Below, in pieces: positions 37,209 to 47,900 of a stretch of DNA of 64,000 nucleotides. The translations under genes were made by a program, and so were the position numbers. The notes below the pieces were generated by a model that had not been told where the DNA came from, searched no databases, and worked only from the letters and a program-made list of their open reading frames with translations. Position 1 is the stretch's first letter, and each line of letters starts with the position of its first letter. Source of the stretch: Akanthomyces muscarius (taxonomy: Eukaryota; Ascomycota; Sordariomycetes; Hypocreales; Cordycipitaceae); assembly GCF_028009165.1 (NCBI RefSeq), contig NC_079241.1, forward strand, positions 4,650,001-4,714,000. The letters are read 5' to 3'.

Positions 37209-37740
37209 TGCATCTTGTTCGGTTTGGCATGTTATGGTCCTCGTCGCGGCAAAAGGTCATCATTTGCAAACACAATGATGAAATACCAGAGGCAAGTACC
37301 TTGGGTTAGGAGGTACCTGTGTAAGGCTGATACAGTGGACTGGCACGCTGTATTTCCAGAGGACAACTTGGCAACCGAATATCTTCGTCACCCGCCCGCA
37401 GCTTCCATCACCAGTACCTACGGAGCAGAACAATAACCACCTACGATACCTACCATTCGTCGTTCCTCGACACCCCTGCAAAACAAATCGTATGCACGCC
37501 CTATTCACCACGCTCTCCGGCTAACACGGCACCAGAGGCATCCGCAACGGTGGGGATCAGCTTTCGCAGTCAGATCTTAGCGGCCGGGGCTCGCACGCAC
37601 GCCCTACAGAACCCTTGCTGCCCGGTGAATGGCCCGGTACATGGAGAGAGGGCGTGTCGTACCAGCAGTTTGCCGATGCCCTTGTATTCTTCTTCTCCAT
37701 GTTTTTTGTTACAACAGGTAACACGGGAAATCAAGAAATG

Positions 37741-37762
37741 CCTACCTACCTACCTACCTACC
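37741..37762. repeat. CCTA tetranucleotide repeat
   Basis: About five and a half copies of CCTA in tandem, read directly. It is in the regulatory region and no coding role is evident. Confidence 0.85.
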
Positions 37763-38650
37763 TTTGCGTGCAGGTCGCTGCAGGTTACGGGGTAGTAAGT
37801 GCCAATAGCTAGCTGCCTGCATCTACAGCCGATGGTGCTCTGTAATGCAACTCTGCTACAGTGACTCTCGGCCACCTCCGGGCGCTTCCGGGACTGCTGT
37901 CCGCTGTCCGGGGCCTTTATAGCGCCAACGTCCACCGTATCACCCGCCCCAAGGTCCTTCCATGACGACAGGCCAAGTTACCCAGAGGCACTAACAGGTC
38001 CCCAATCGTGGCCCAGCAATCTTGATAGCGCCAGTAGTCTTCTCTAGTTAGCCGCTTGTCAGTAATAAATGCGTAATATTTCTCCCAGCAGCGACCAACC
38101 GTTCAGACTAACAAATTCCCCAGCATGCTTTCCCATTGTTTCCAAACCCGTGATGCGCTGCTAGCTATTCGCCGAGAACTTGGTCTGCCGCTTGTCAGCC
38201 AAACACATGGCAGTTACCTGTCCCCGGGATTTACACCTTGCTAACCCGGACCACCAAGTCGCTCTCATCGTTCCCAGCGGAACCAAACTCCAAACTCCAG
38301 TCATCCCATCCTCGAGCTAATAATAAGCACACACCGAGTAACCTCGTGGGCCTCATCTCTCCCAAAACTACTCCATACGGATACCGCCTCCAAGGTTAGC
38401 CTCTCACTTTCTCACCTCTTCGTCACTCACCCACCCGCCGCCCAGACCCTGCTTCCGGACCCCCTGCGTTCCGATTTATCCTGCAGCCCATCCATACCGA
38501 ATACAATCTACGAGCCAGCAGCTAGTGAGGCACAGTCTGACTGCTCTCTCGCCTTCTGAGACGCTAGTCTAATAACTAACAAGCTCTCTGCCGTCCACAT
38601 GGCTAACCTACCGTCCACCGAACAAGCGCCGATTGCATGCCATCTTCAGC

Positions 38651-38678
38651 GCTGCTGCTGCTGCTGCTGCTGCTGCTG
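38651..38678. repeat. GCT trinucleotide repeat
   Basis: About nine tandem GCT units, read directly. The frame over it reads poly-Ala but has no other gene features, so it is treated as non-coding microsatellite. Confidence 0.85.
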
Positions 38679-39912
38679 TGCCATCCGCCGTCCCATCCAA
38701 CACGCCACCACTGATTGATGTTGTAACCAATTGTCGGCCGCTTCCTCTTTCTGTCACGCACGCGCCGGCTCATCGCAACGGCTCCTTGGCTCTTCCACCA
38801 CTTCCTCCAATCTAATCTGCCAACCCTCAGCCTCGACCAATACCAGATACTTCGCTACAATGTCTTGGTCGAAACTGCGGTGTTTTTGCTTTCTTTTCGT
38901 TTTGAATGCCATTGCGAGACAGAATAAAAAAAAGCACAGGCACTCAACCTTACTGCTGACGACTCACCACTCTCAAGCTGTCCTGCCCCCATTGCACCAC
39001 TCTCCATGCTACCCATAATCCTCATAATAATACGGACCTGCTCTGTGCACTCCTCTGTCATCTCCCAATGCTTTCTCCAGCAAATTCTCCCGCCCAGTTG
39101 GTCACTCGATCTGAGGACGCTCCTGATTCGCTCGAGCTTACTTAGTGCTCTCCTTCCAAATTTACCTGTTTCGGGTTTCCCGGGGCGCCCCCAAGGCCCT
39201 TTTTCCGATCGGGGTTGCATTGCCTATTTTCGTCATCCAATCCCGTTTTCCGCATCTACAGAATCTGGCCATAATTGCCGGTGTCAGCCTCCCCCAGAAC
39301 AGCGCTCAGAGCTCAACTCCAGACGTAAATCATCGCTGATATTGTAGACTTCTTGTGAGCTTACTTGCCTTGTTGGGCTTGCTTCATACCTATCCGGAGC
39401 CTCCATCAGGCACGCACCACCGCCTGTCGCCCCGGCTCTGTGGTCCCCAAATAGCATAATGGAGTCTAAACCTGGACAACTCGGACCAGTTTGCCGTTGT
39501 AGTTTCCATCAACCAGCTTAGTATTGTCCAGTTTCCCGCTTTACAGTTCACTATTGCCTTGTGTCTCTGTCAGATGTCTTTTGTATATTATAGTCTACTT
39601 CGATCCATTTCAAATCACTCTCTTTTTTACCATCATCACTCGCATCTTCAACATTCTCACAACATACTCATCATAGAATCGACTTACACCTACAAAGAGG
39701 ATAACAAATCACATCTAGTTTGTCGACGGTACCCATCTACTTCCACATCCTTTTGCCTACAGCTACAAAAAGGACACATCACGCAGACTATCAAACTTTT
39801 GTTTGCCTCTTTGCTGCTATTCTGCATCGCAACTCGTTGACATCAACGAGCATTCACAGTCTCTTTTTCTTTTTCTTTTCACACCTCATACACCTCACAC
39901 ACAGCATTCACA

Positions 39913-40998
39913 ATGGCCGCTCAAGTCGCTATTCCCAAGACTCAGACTGCCATCATTGCGGCCGATGCTGAGGGCACTCTCAAGATTGCCGACAATGTCC
40001 CCGTAATTGAGCTTGAGCCTGATGCGGTTCTGGTCAAGACTGCTGCTCTCGCCCTGAACCCTGTCGACACCAAGATGTTCAAGGGTTTTGCTGCCGAAGG
40101 CGCCATTCTCGGTTTCGACTTTGCCGGCACCGTCGTCGCTGTTGGCTCTGCCATTACCAAGGACGTCAAGGTCGGTGACAGGGTTCTCGGCTCCGCTGAC
40201 AGCATGGACGTAAAGCGTCCTAGCGGCGGCGCTTTCTGCCAGTACGCTTCCACGCCTGCCAGTCTCACCCTCAAGCTTCCCGACGACGTGTCTTTCACCG
40301 ATGCCGCCTGCATTAGCACCTCCCTGGCCTCTGCAGGCATGGCCCTCTGGTTCAGCATGAAGATCCCCTACAACATGGCCAACCCGGCCACGGGTGACAA
40401 GCGCCCCTACGTTCTGGTCTACGGTGGTTCTACCTCCACCGGTACCATGGCCATCCAGATGCTCAAGAACGCTGGTCTGCGCCCTATTGCTACCTGCTCT
40501 CCCCACCATGACGAGTTTGTCCTTTCCTACGGTGCCGAGAAGGTTTTTGACTACCACTCTCCCACCTGTGCAAAGGACATTCGCGCTTACACCGGCAATG
40601 CTCTGGCCTACGCCATTGACTGCATCACCCTTACTTCCTCCATGAAGATCTGCTACGAGGCCGTCGGCCGTGCTGGTGGCCGCTACTGCGCCCTCGACCC
40701 CTTCCCCGAGACCCAAGCCACTCGCCGCGTTGTTAAGCCCGACTGGATTCTTGGTTCTACCGTCAAGGGCCGTGGCTCCATGTGGCCTGCTCCTTATGGC
40801 CGTGAACCTGATGCCACTGCCCGCTCTTTCTGCGAGGACCTCTACGCCGCTGCCCAGACCCGCCTGGATGCTGGCCAGCTGAAGAACCACCCCGCCCAGG
40901 TTATGGAGGGTGGCTTCGAGGGCCTCCTTGAGGGTATTGAGATGATTCGCCGCAAGGAAGTCAACGGTTTCAAGCTTGTCTACAAGATTGACAACTAA
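39913..40998 (+). CDS. Trans-acting enoyl reductase (LovC-like, zinc-free MDR family)
   Basis: This intronless gene encodes 361 aa. Fungal PKSs with a dead ER domain use such a separate enoyl reductase to set alkene reduction during chain growth, as LovC does for LovB (established knowledge). The sequence shows ALALNPVDTKMF and AILGFDFAGTVVAVG in the catalytic domain, GAFCQYAS, and an NADPH-binding YGGSTSTGTMAIQ (near residue 170), followed by PIATCSPHHDEFVLSYGAEKVFDYHS. The C-terminus FKLVYKI is typical. No zinc-ligand set is apparent. Codon use is strongly biased, as in the PKS-NRPS gene 4 kb downstream on the same strand. The pairing with that PKS-NRPS is inferred from location and from its degenerate ER region. 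Confidence 0.92.
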   Translation: MAAQVAIPKTQTAIIAADAEGTLKIADNVPVIELEPDAVLVKTAALALNPVDTKMFKGFAAEGAILGFDFAGTVVAVGSAITKDVKVGDRVLGSADSMDVKRPSGGAFCQYASTPASLTLKLPDDVSFTDAACISTSLASAGMALWFSMKIPYNMANPATGDKRPYVLVYGGSTSTGTMAIQMLKNAGLRPIATCSPHHDEFVLSYGAEKVFDYHSPTCAKDIRAYTGNALAYAIDCITLTSSMKICYEAVGRAGGRYCALDPFPETQATRRVVKPDWILGSTVKGRGSMWPAPYGREPDATARSFCEDLYAAAQTRLDAGQLKNHPAQVMEGGFEGLLEGIEMIRRKEVNGFKLVYKIDN

Positions 40999-43900
40999 GA
41001 AATCTCTCCTCCGAACTCGCGACAGCTACACGACGCAAAACACCACCAAGCAAAAACAACAAAAAAAAGCGAATTTGTTTTTTCCTCATTTATGCCTTGA
41101 CATCATTATACACTATTACGACAGGGGGGGGCAACCGGTGAAACGCGTAAGAAGTGCCGGTGCTAGCTGGGCTTCTGCTTACATCGGGGTTGGCGACTGC
41201 GGGTTAGCAACTAGCCCGTTGGTGGCTTGCAGGCCACAAAGAAGCCAATTGTTGAAGCATAAACAAGCCATGCATTATTCGGATCAGCAAAAAGTGGCGG
41301 AATGTCTTCTTTTTCCTTGCTTTTTTCTTTCTTTTTTCTCTATGTCGGTTGTCGATCTGATTACCTGCAACTAGCCATGAAATGTTTTACGAGTACATAG
41401 AATTTGTTGTTCCAGTTTCTTTATTTCAATTTTACCATTATTCACCGTTAAAATCGCTCGCCGCCTTTTCCCATTCTGTGTTCTGTCAATGCATTTCTGA
41501 CTTCATCGGCTCACTCTACGAGAGACCGAACTAGCGCCGGGCAACTTGCCAGCCTAAATTAATTGGAGCGATGTCGCATTCCGGGACAATGGTCATGTCG
41601 CGATCTCAGCTAAGCTGGCTGGCGCGTTCACAACGCGCATTCCTGCACTATTCTGTAACAAGGTTTAAAGAGCGAGCGATACACGCATTTCCTATTGAGG
41701 AAATTTATCACGATGGTGGCTTTCGGGAATTTTCATCCTGCGTTGCACGGCGTGATGAGGGCTCAAAGAGTGCGTTAAGTCAATAAGCAACTCTGCGTAA
41801 CTTGCAGTTAGCTGGATTTCCCAGAAAGGACGCATCCTGCCCGCAGGGCTGAAATGACCTTGTTCACTGCTCGAGAAAGGGCACAGCAGCAGCGTGCACT
41901 GAACGCTCTCTTCTCTGGTACGAGAAGCGAGTGCACGAGGTCGCTCGTTAACTGGAAAGGGTATAACGCCTGTGTGCATGGACCAGGCGTCCAGGTTCGC
42001 TGATGAGTGTGGGCAAATTGTCTCAATACCACCCAGTTCCATATAGGGTACGACATGGAATTGCGCAACGCGACGAGACCGATAGCCCTATGGTCAGTTG
42101 ATCTTTTGCCAAGTTACTTGTTCGTACATTTCCACTAGAGGCGTACAAAGGGTTTGTAAGACTTTCATGATGCCATTTAGCTTGTCAAAGCTGTCTTGAT
42201 CCGGTGAAGATGTTCCTCTACTTTTCAGCCACAGTTTCAGTCTTGGAAATTCCATAAGCTGGGCTTGAGATGTCGTGTTGTATACGAGAAATTGACGAGG
42301 TTGACTTTACCCTAGACCCTAGGTCGTGGCTGCACATCGAAACTGACGCGACGTGAGGGGGCGCCGCCATCATTGCGGCTGAAGTTCGCTGATTGACCAC
42401 TGCACCAGATTCACCCAGGGTGAGCCTCAAAGGTCCATAGTTGAACTAACCAACGTTGGTTACAAAACTAGAGTAATTCAGCCCCTCCGTGCTGCCAATC
42501 TGCCGGTACGAAGCTGAAGTCAATAGTCAACCTGAACGTGGCCGGCTGCACGGCAGTCTCCCTCCACAAGTGCTGACGGGCAGATGCACGCGGTGGCGAG
42601 TCTCAGTCAGCAAAATGCACCATTCGCAACATGGGCATTTTTACAATGGGATTTCCAGCCTCTCTAAAGTCGAGAGTTTATTCTTAATTTAACTTTTCCT
42701 TCTAGAACACTAGGGGAAAACTTATTGTAACCGTACAGTCCCGCAACTAATATCGGCCGCAGTTTCCGCTGCTGCCCGTTGTCTGAATACCTTCGTAGCT
42801 ACGTCCAATTAGTCGTCCGTGTGTAAATTCATCAGCAGCGGTCGATTGTACTTTAGCAACTCGTCAATCAGCGTCCAAGAACTACTCCAAATCTATACAG
42901 ATGCCCAGCCGACTTGGCAATCTGCATGTCTTGTTTCCACGTGGTGAACGCTAACCCTCAACCTAGTCTAGACCTGGACCGACGTGGCTGTCGGCTTGGC
43001 CAACGGACAACATTAAGGGTGTGGTTGGCCCTCGACAGTAGCTATCATATCTGCGCAGAGAAATAGCACAGACCATGGATCCCCTTCTGCCGAATTTGCC
43101 ATCTTGGCCATCTTGGCCATCTTGGCCATCTATGCCCTTGACCTGAAAAAGCAGATGCCCGATACCCCTGCTCGTTCAACGCACCGTCTTATGCCGAGTG
43201 GGATGGGCGGGAAGGCGCTTTTTCCCACACCTTGACTGCGCCATATTTTTACTACCATCTCGCTAGACTCTTTCAGGGCAGCAGATCGGTCCATAGATCT
43301 GGGGTCGTCATCCCATGCCGCCACACCCCCTCCGTCACGACCCCTTTTACACTTTTAAGCCCTGGCTCTCGCTCTTCTGCCCCATCCCAGGTAAGCGACG
43401 ACTCTACACCCCCAGCAACGCCATCAGCATCGCTGACTTAAGCCTCTCCGATTTCCAATCGTGGTAACCAGGACGCCCTCATGATCTAATACGGCATCAG
43501 ATACCGGATACGTCACATTTCAGATGGATTGAGCCAATAGGGTTGAGCCGCTTGTTACCACCCAGCCACCCACCACTATGCACATGGACCCCTTCCCTCT
43601 GGACATGCACAAGATATCGATTTGTGCATGAAGCTACTATCGCTAGCTACCATTCACGGCCCATGGAATTTTCCTTTCATCCTTCGGTGCGTCTTGATGT
43701 GCTATTCTTGGGCCCTGGCCCGCCGAAACGGCCATCACACCTCCACGGTTCTCGCGCACACCTTGGCTGACAGACTGGCCACACCCCGTGCATTGGCCCT
43801 CTCCCGTGCCATTCTCTCTCTCAGGACCCCTTCTTTCTCTTCTCGCCACCCCCCAACCGTTCCACTTCAATCAATCTTCTGGTCAGCTAGTTTATCCGGG

Positions 43901-44981
43901 GCGAAGGTTCGTGAGCCTAGAGATGCTGCATCCATGCACCTGCAGCTCAATGTAAGACAATCTGCTGCCTTTGCGACGGGCTGATGCTACCCTCCCACCT
44001 TCTCAGCACGTTTTCACCTGCATCCTCCACCTCTTCGTTCCGCATTCCCCATGTCGGGTAAGCTCTGTCCATGAAGCTGGCCCTACATGGCTCCGTAAAA
44101 CGGCTTCGGCACCGTGATTATGGATGCACACAACCAATCAGCACTTCTGCAGCAAAAGACCCAACCAAAACCACGCTCTCGAAGGTAGGATTGCCATAGT
44201 CTTCCATCAGACCTAGTCCAGAATAGTTCATCTCGTCAGATTATTTCGGAATAGTATGACACCTGCTGCTCTTCAAAGCACCACACCAAGCAACAACCCT
44301 TGCGGCAGCAGAAGGCGCCCTGCAGTAGCCTTACCTGTTTCATCAATCAGCTTCCCGGCGATGGAGCTTTTCATCCCAAATTATGGATCCGGAAGAGCTG
44401 CACGGCGAGGCTGCAACCAGCATAGCGGCGTGCGAGTCCATCGCCATCGTTACCTGTCCCGGCCCTACCACACTACCACATGGAACTGGCCTGTCCCTAG
44501 CCACCCACCTCCCGCCACGGGGCAATCCTTGTCAACATGCGCTTATACGTCTAGTATCTTACCAAAGCATTTGGTATGGGCCGCTCATCCGGAACCCTTC
44601 CTTGTGTGTCTCCATACTACGCCATCAGCACAGCTTCACAGAACATAAAGACCTTCGCCCGGCAGCTTCTGGAGTTTCAGTTCTAAACCATCAAAGTCAC
44701 CTTTCTTCTCCGTGATAGCCCTATTCACTTTCCTCCTTCCCCCGATTGATCTGTATCTATCAAACTGAGAAACTCGAGCCCTGTTTCTCTTTTTGTTACC
44801 TATAATCATACCGACGACTTTTTGTTTATACTATTCTCTTCATCATAACATATTTGTCTTTTCAAACATACATACATTCAAACTGCAATCACAACCAACC
44901 ACACTTACATACCAACAAGCCATCACACCATCTTGAACTACAAACGAGCCCACACTTCTACAGCATCCTACGACCGAAACA
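40999..44981. promoter_or_regulatory. Large 4.0-kb region upstream of the PKS-NRPS gene
   Basis: No gene was recognised. The stretch includes a TTGGCCATC tandem repeat (43098-43131), a G run near 41126-41132, pyrimidine-rich DNA around 43780-43870, and an A/C-rich leader (44860-44980) just before the start codon. Several frames near 43500-44700 are low-complexity Pro/Ser/His-rich and unlikely to be proteins. A long 5' leader or distal control elements are possible. Confidence 0.5.
43098..43131. repeat. Tandem 9-bp repeat (TTGGCCATC)
   Basis: About four direct copies of a 9-bp unit are seen directly. The unit contains a palindromic GGCC. It lies about 1.85 kb upstream of the PKS-NRPS start. 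Confidence 0.85.
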
Positions 44982-47900
44982 ATGCCTTCGCACCAGAACG
45001 AGCCCATTGCCATTATTGGTAATGCTTGCCGTTTCCCCGGCGACTCTACTTCTCCTTCCAAACTTTGGGATCTTCTGAAGCAGCCCCGTGAGGTTTCGCG
45101 CAACATCGACCGTTTCCAGTCTGCTGGTTTCTACAACAAGGATGGTCACTACCACGGCGCTAGCAACGTCCAGCACTCTTACCTCCTGAACGAAGACCCC
45201 CGCCTTTTCGATGCCCAGTTCTTCAACATCCCTCCTGGTGAGGCCGAGTCCATCGATCCCCAGCAGCGCATGATTCTCGAGACTGTCTACGATGCCGTCG
45301 AGACTTCCGGTCTGGTCCTCGAAAACCTCCGTGGCACGAACACCGCCGTTTACGTTGGTGTCATGTGCGACGATTATGGCAACATTTGCTACGTTGACCA
45401 GGAATCCATTCCTACTTATGCCGCTACCGGCACTGCCCGCAGTATCCTGTCCAACCGTGTTTCCTTCATCTTCGACTGGAGAGGCCCTTCGATGACCATC
45501 GATACTGCCTGCTCCTCGTCTCTGGTTGCCCTTCACCAGGGTGTTCAGGTTCTCCGTAGCGGCAATGCCCCCGTTGCCGTTGCCGCCGGTGCCAACCTGA
45601 TCTTCTCCCCCAACATGTTCATTGCCGAGTCCAACCTGAACATGTTGTCGCCCACTGGCCACTCTCAGATGTGGGATGCCAACGCTGACGGCTATGCTCG
45701 TGGTGAGGGTATTGCCGCCGTCGTCATGAAGCGTCTCTCTGATGCTATCCGTGATGGTGACAACATTGAGTGCATCATCCGCGAGACTGGTGTCAACCAG
45801 GACGGTCACACTCCCGGTATCACCATGCCTAGCCAAGAGGCTCAGACTCGCCTCATCCACGAGACCTACGCTCGTGCTGGCCTCGACCTTTCCAAGCCCG
45901 AGGACCGCCCCCAGTACTTCGAAGCCCATGGTACTGGTACCAAGGCTGGTGACGGTGTGGAGTCCAAGGCCATCTACAAAGCCTTCTTCCCCGAGTCGGA
46001 TGATGAGCACGACACCCTCTGGGTCGGTTCCATCAAGACCATCATCGGCCACACTGAGGGTACTGCCGGCATTGCTGGTATCATGAAGGCCTCTCTTGCT
46101 ATTCAGAACAACACGATTCCTCCCAACATGCACTTCAACACCCTGAACCCTGAGATCAAACCATACTACGGAAAGCTCCAGATTGCTACCACTGCTCAGA
46201 ACTGGCCCAAGCTGGCTGCTGGCTCGGTCCCCCGTGCCAGTATCAACAGTTTCGGTTTCGGTGGTACCAACGCCCATGCCATTATTGAAGCTTATGTGCC
46301 AGAGGCGCCCAAGGCGCTTACTCAGGCAGCTCCTGCTGTCGCGAACCCGCTGGCTCTGACCTTCTCTGCTACTTCTGAGAAGTCGCTGACTAACTTGATG
46401 GCTAACTACCTCGAGTATCTCTCTGAGAACTCCGAGGTGGATATCGGTAAGTTGGCGTGGACCCTGCACGACCGCCGTTCTACCTTCACCTACCGCAGCT
46501 CGGTTGCCGCTCAGACTCAGGATGAGCTCGTTACCAAGCTGCAGAAGGCTGTGGAGGACCAGCAGTCTGGAAACTCTTCCGCCGTGACCCGTGGCACCTC
46601 AGCCAAGAAGAACCTTCTCGGTGTCTTCACTGGTCAGGGTGCTCAGTGGGCCACTATGGGTAGAGACCTCATTCAATCTTCCAAATTTGCCGAGAACATC
46701 ATCGACAAGCTTGAGAAGTCCCTCGGTGAGCTTCCTGAAGGCGATCGCCCATCTTGGTCTCTCAAGGAGCAGATGTGCTGCGATCCCTCCAAGTCGCGCA
46801 TCACTGAGGGTGAGCTGTCTCAGCCTCTCTGCACGGCCGTCCAGGTCATGTTGATCGAAATGCTCAAGGTGGCCGGCATTGAATTCGACAGTGTCGTTGG
46901 TCACTCCAGTGGTGAGATCGGCGCCGCGTACGCCTCCGGCTTCATCAATGCCACTGATGCCATTCGTATTGCGTACTACCGTGGTCGCTATGCTTACCTG
47001 GCTCGTGGACCAGAGGGTCAGCGCGGTGGTATGTTGGCTGCCGGCACCACTCTGGAGGACGCCCGCGAGCTTTGCGAGCTTCCTGCTTTTGAGGGCCGTG
47101 CTAGCGTTGCTGCTTACAACTCTTCGGGTTCCGTCACCCTGTCAGGTGACTTGGATGCTATTGAGGAGATCAAGGAGGTTCTTGATGATGAGAAGATGTT
47201 CAACCGTCAGCTCAAGGTTGACACTGCCTATCACTCTCACCACATGATCCCTTGCTCCAAGAAGTACTACGAGGCTCTTGATGCTTGCAAAATCAACATC
47301 ATGACCCCATCTGGACGCACCAAGTGGTACTCGTCCGTGTACGATGGCAAGGTCATGGAGCCCTGCGATGCTCTCAAGCACCAGTACTGGGTTGACAACA
47401 TGGTCAACATTGTTCTGTTTGCTACTGCTCTTGGCTCTGCTCTCACCAACTCTGAGCCTAAGCTCACCCAGGCTATTGAGGTCGGTCCTCATGCTGCGCT
47501 CAAGGGCCCTGCCTCCACCGTCATTGAAGAGACTATCAAGTCTACTATTCCTTACACCGGTACCCTTGCTCGTGGCCAGAACGATGTCAGCTCCATGGCC
47601 AGCTGCTTTGCCTTCCTCTGGGCTCAGTTCGGTCGCTCTTCTGCCGACTGGAAGGCCTACTACGGTCTCTTTGCGGAGTCTACTCCCGAGACTATGCTCA
47701 ACCTTCCCAGCTACCCCTTCAATCACGAGCGTCTCTTCTGGTTTGAGGCCCGTAAGTCTCGAGTCAACCGTCTCCGTGAGGATCCTGCCCATGTCCTTCT
47801 CGGTACCCGCACCGACACCATCAACGAGCGTGAGATCCGCTGGCGCAACTACATCCACTCTGGTGAGATTCCCTGGCTTCAGGGACACAATATCCAGGGC

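Larger units (their letters stand above)
36338..39912. promoter_or_regulatory. Large 3.6-kb divergent regulatory region between the Zn2Cys6 gene and the trans-ER gene
   Basis: No protein family was recognised in this stretch; the frames inside are low-complexity. It holds a 24-G run (37185-37208), a CCTA repeat (37741-37762), a GCT repeat (38651-38678) and long pyrimidine-rich leader DNA just before 39913 (CTTTTT... and CACACC...). The pyrimidine-rich leader is typical of highly expressed fungal genes. Inverted CGG-type zinc-cluster sites were not mapped. Confidence 0.5.

Noticed and set aside
38633..38815. Poly-Ala frame at the GCT repeat
   Set aside because: The poly-Ala comes from the trinucleotide repeat; no other gene evidence.
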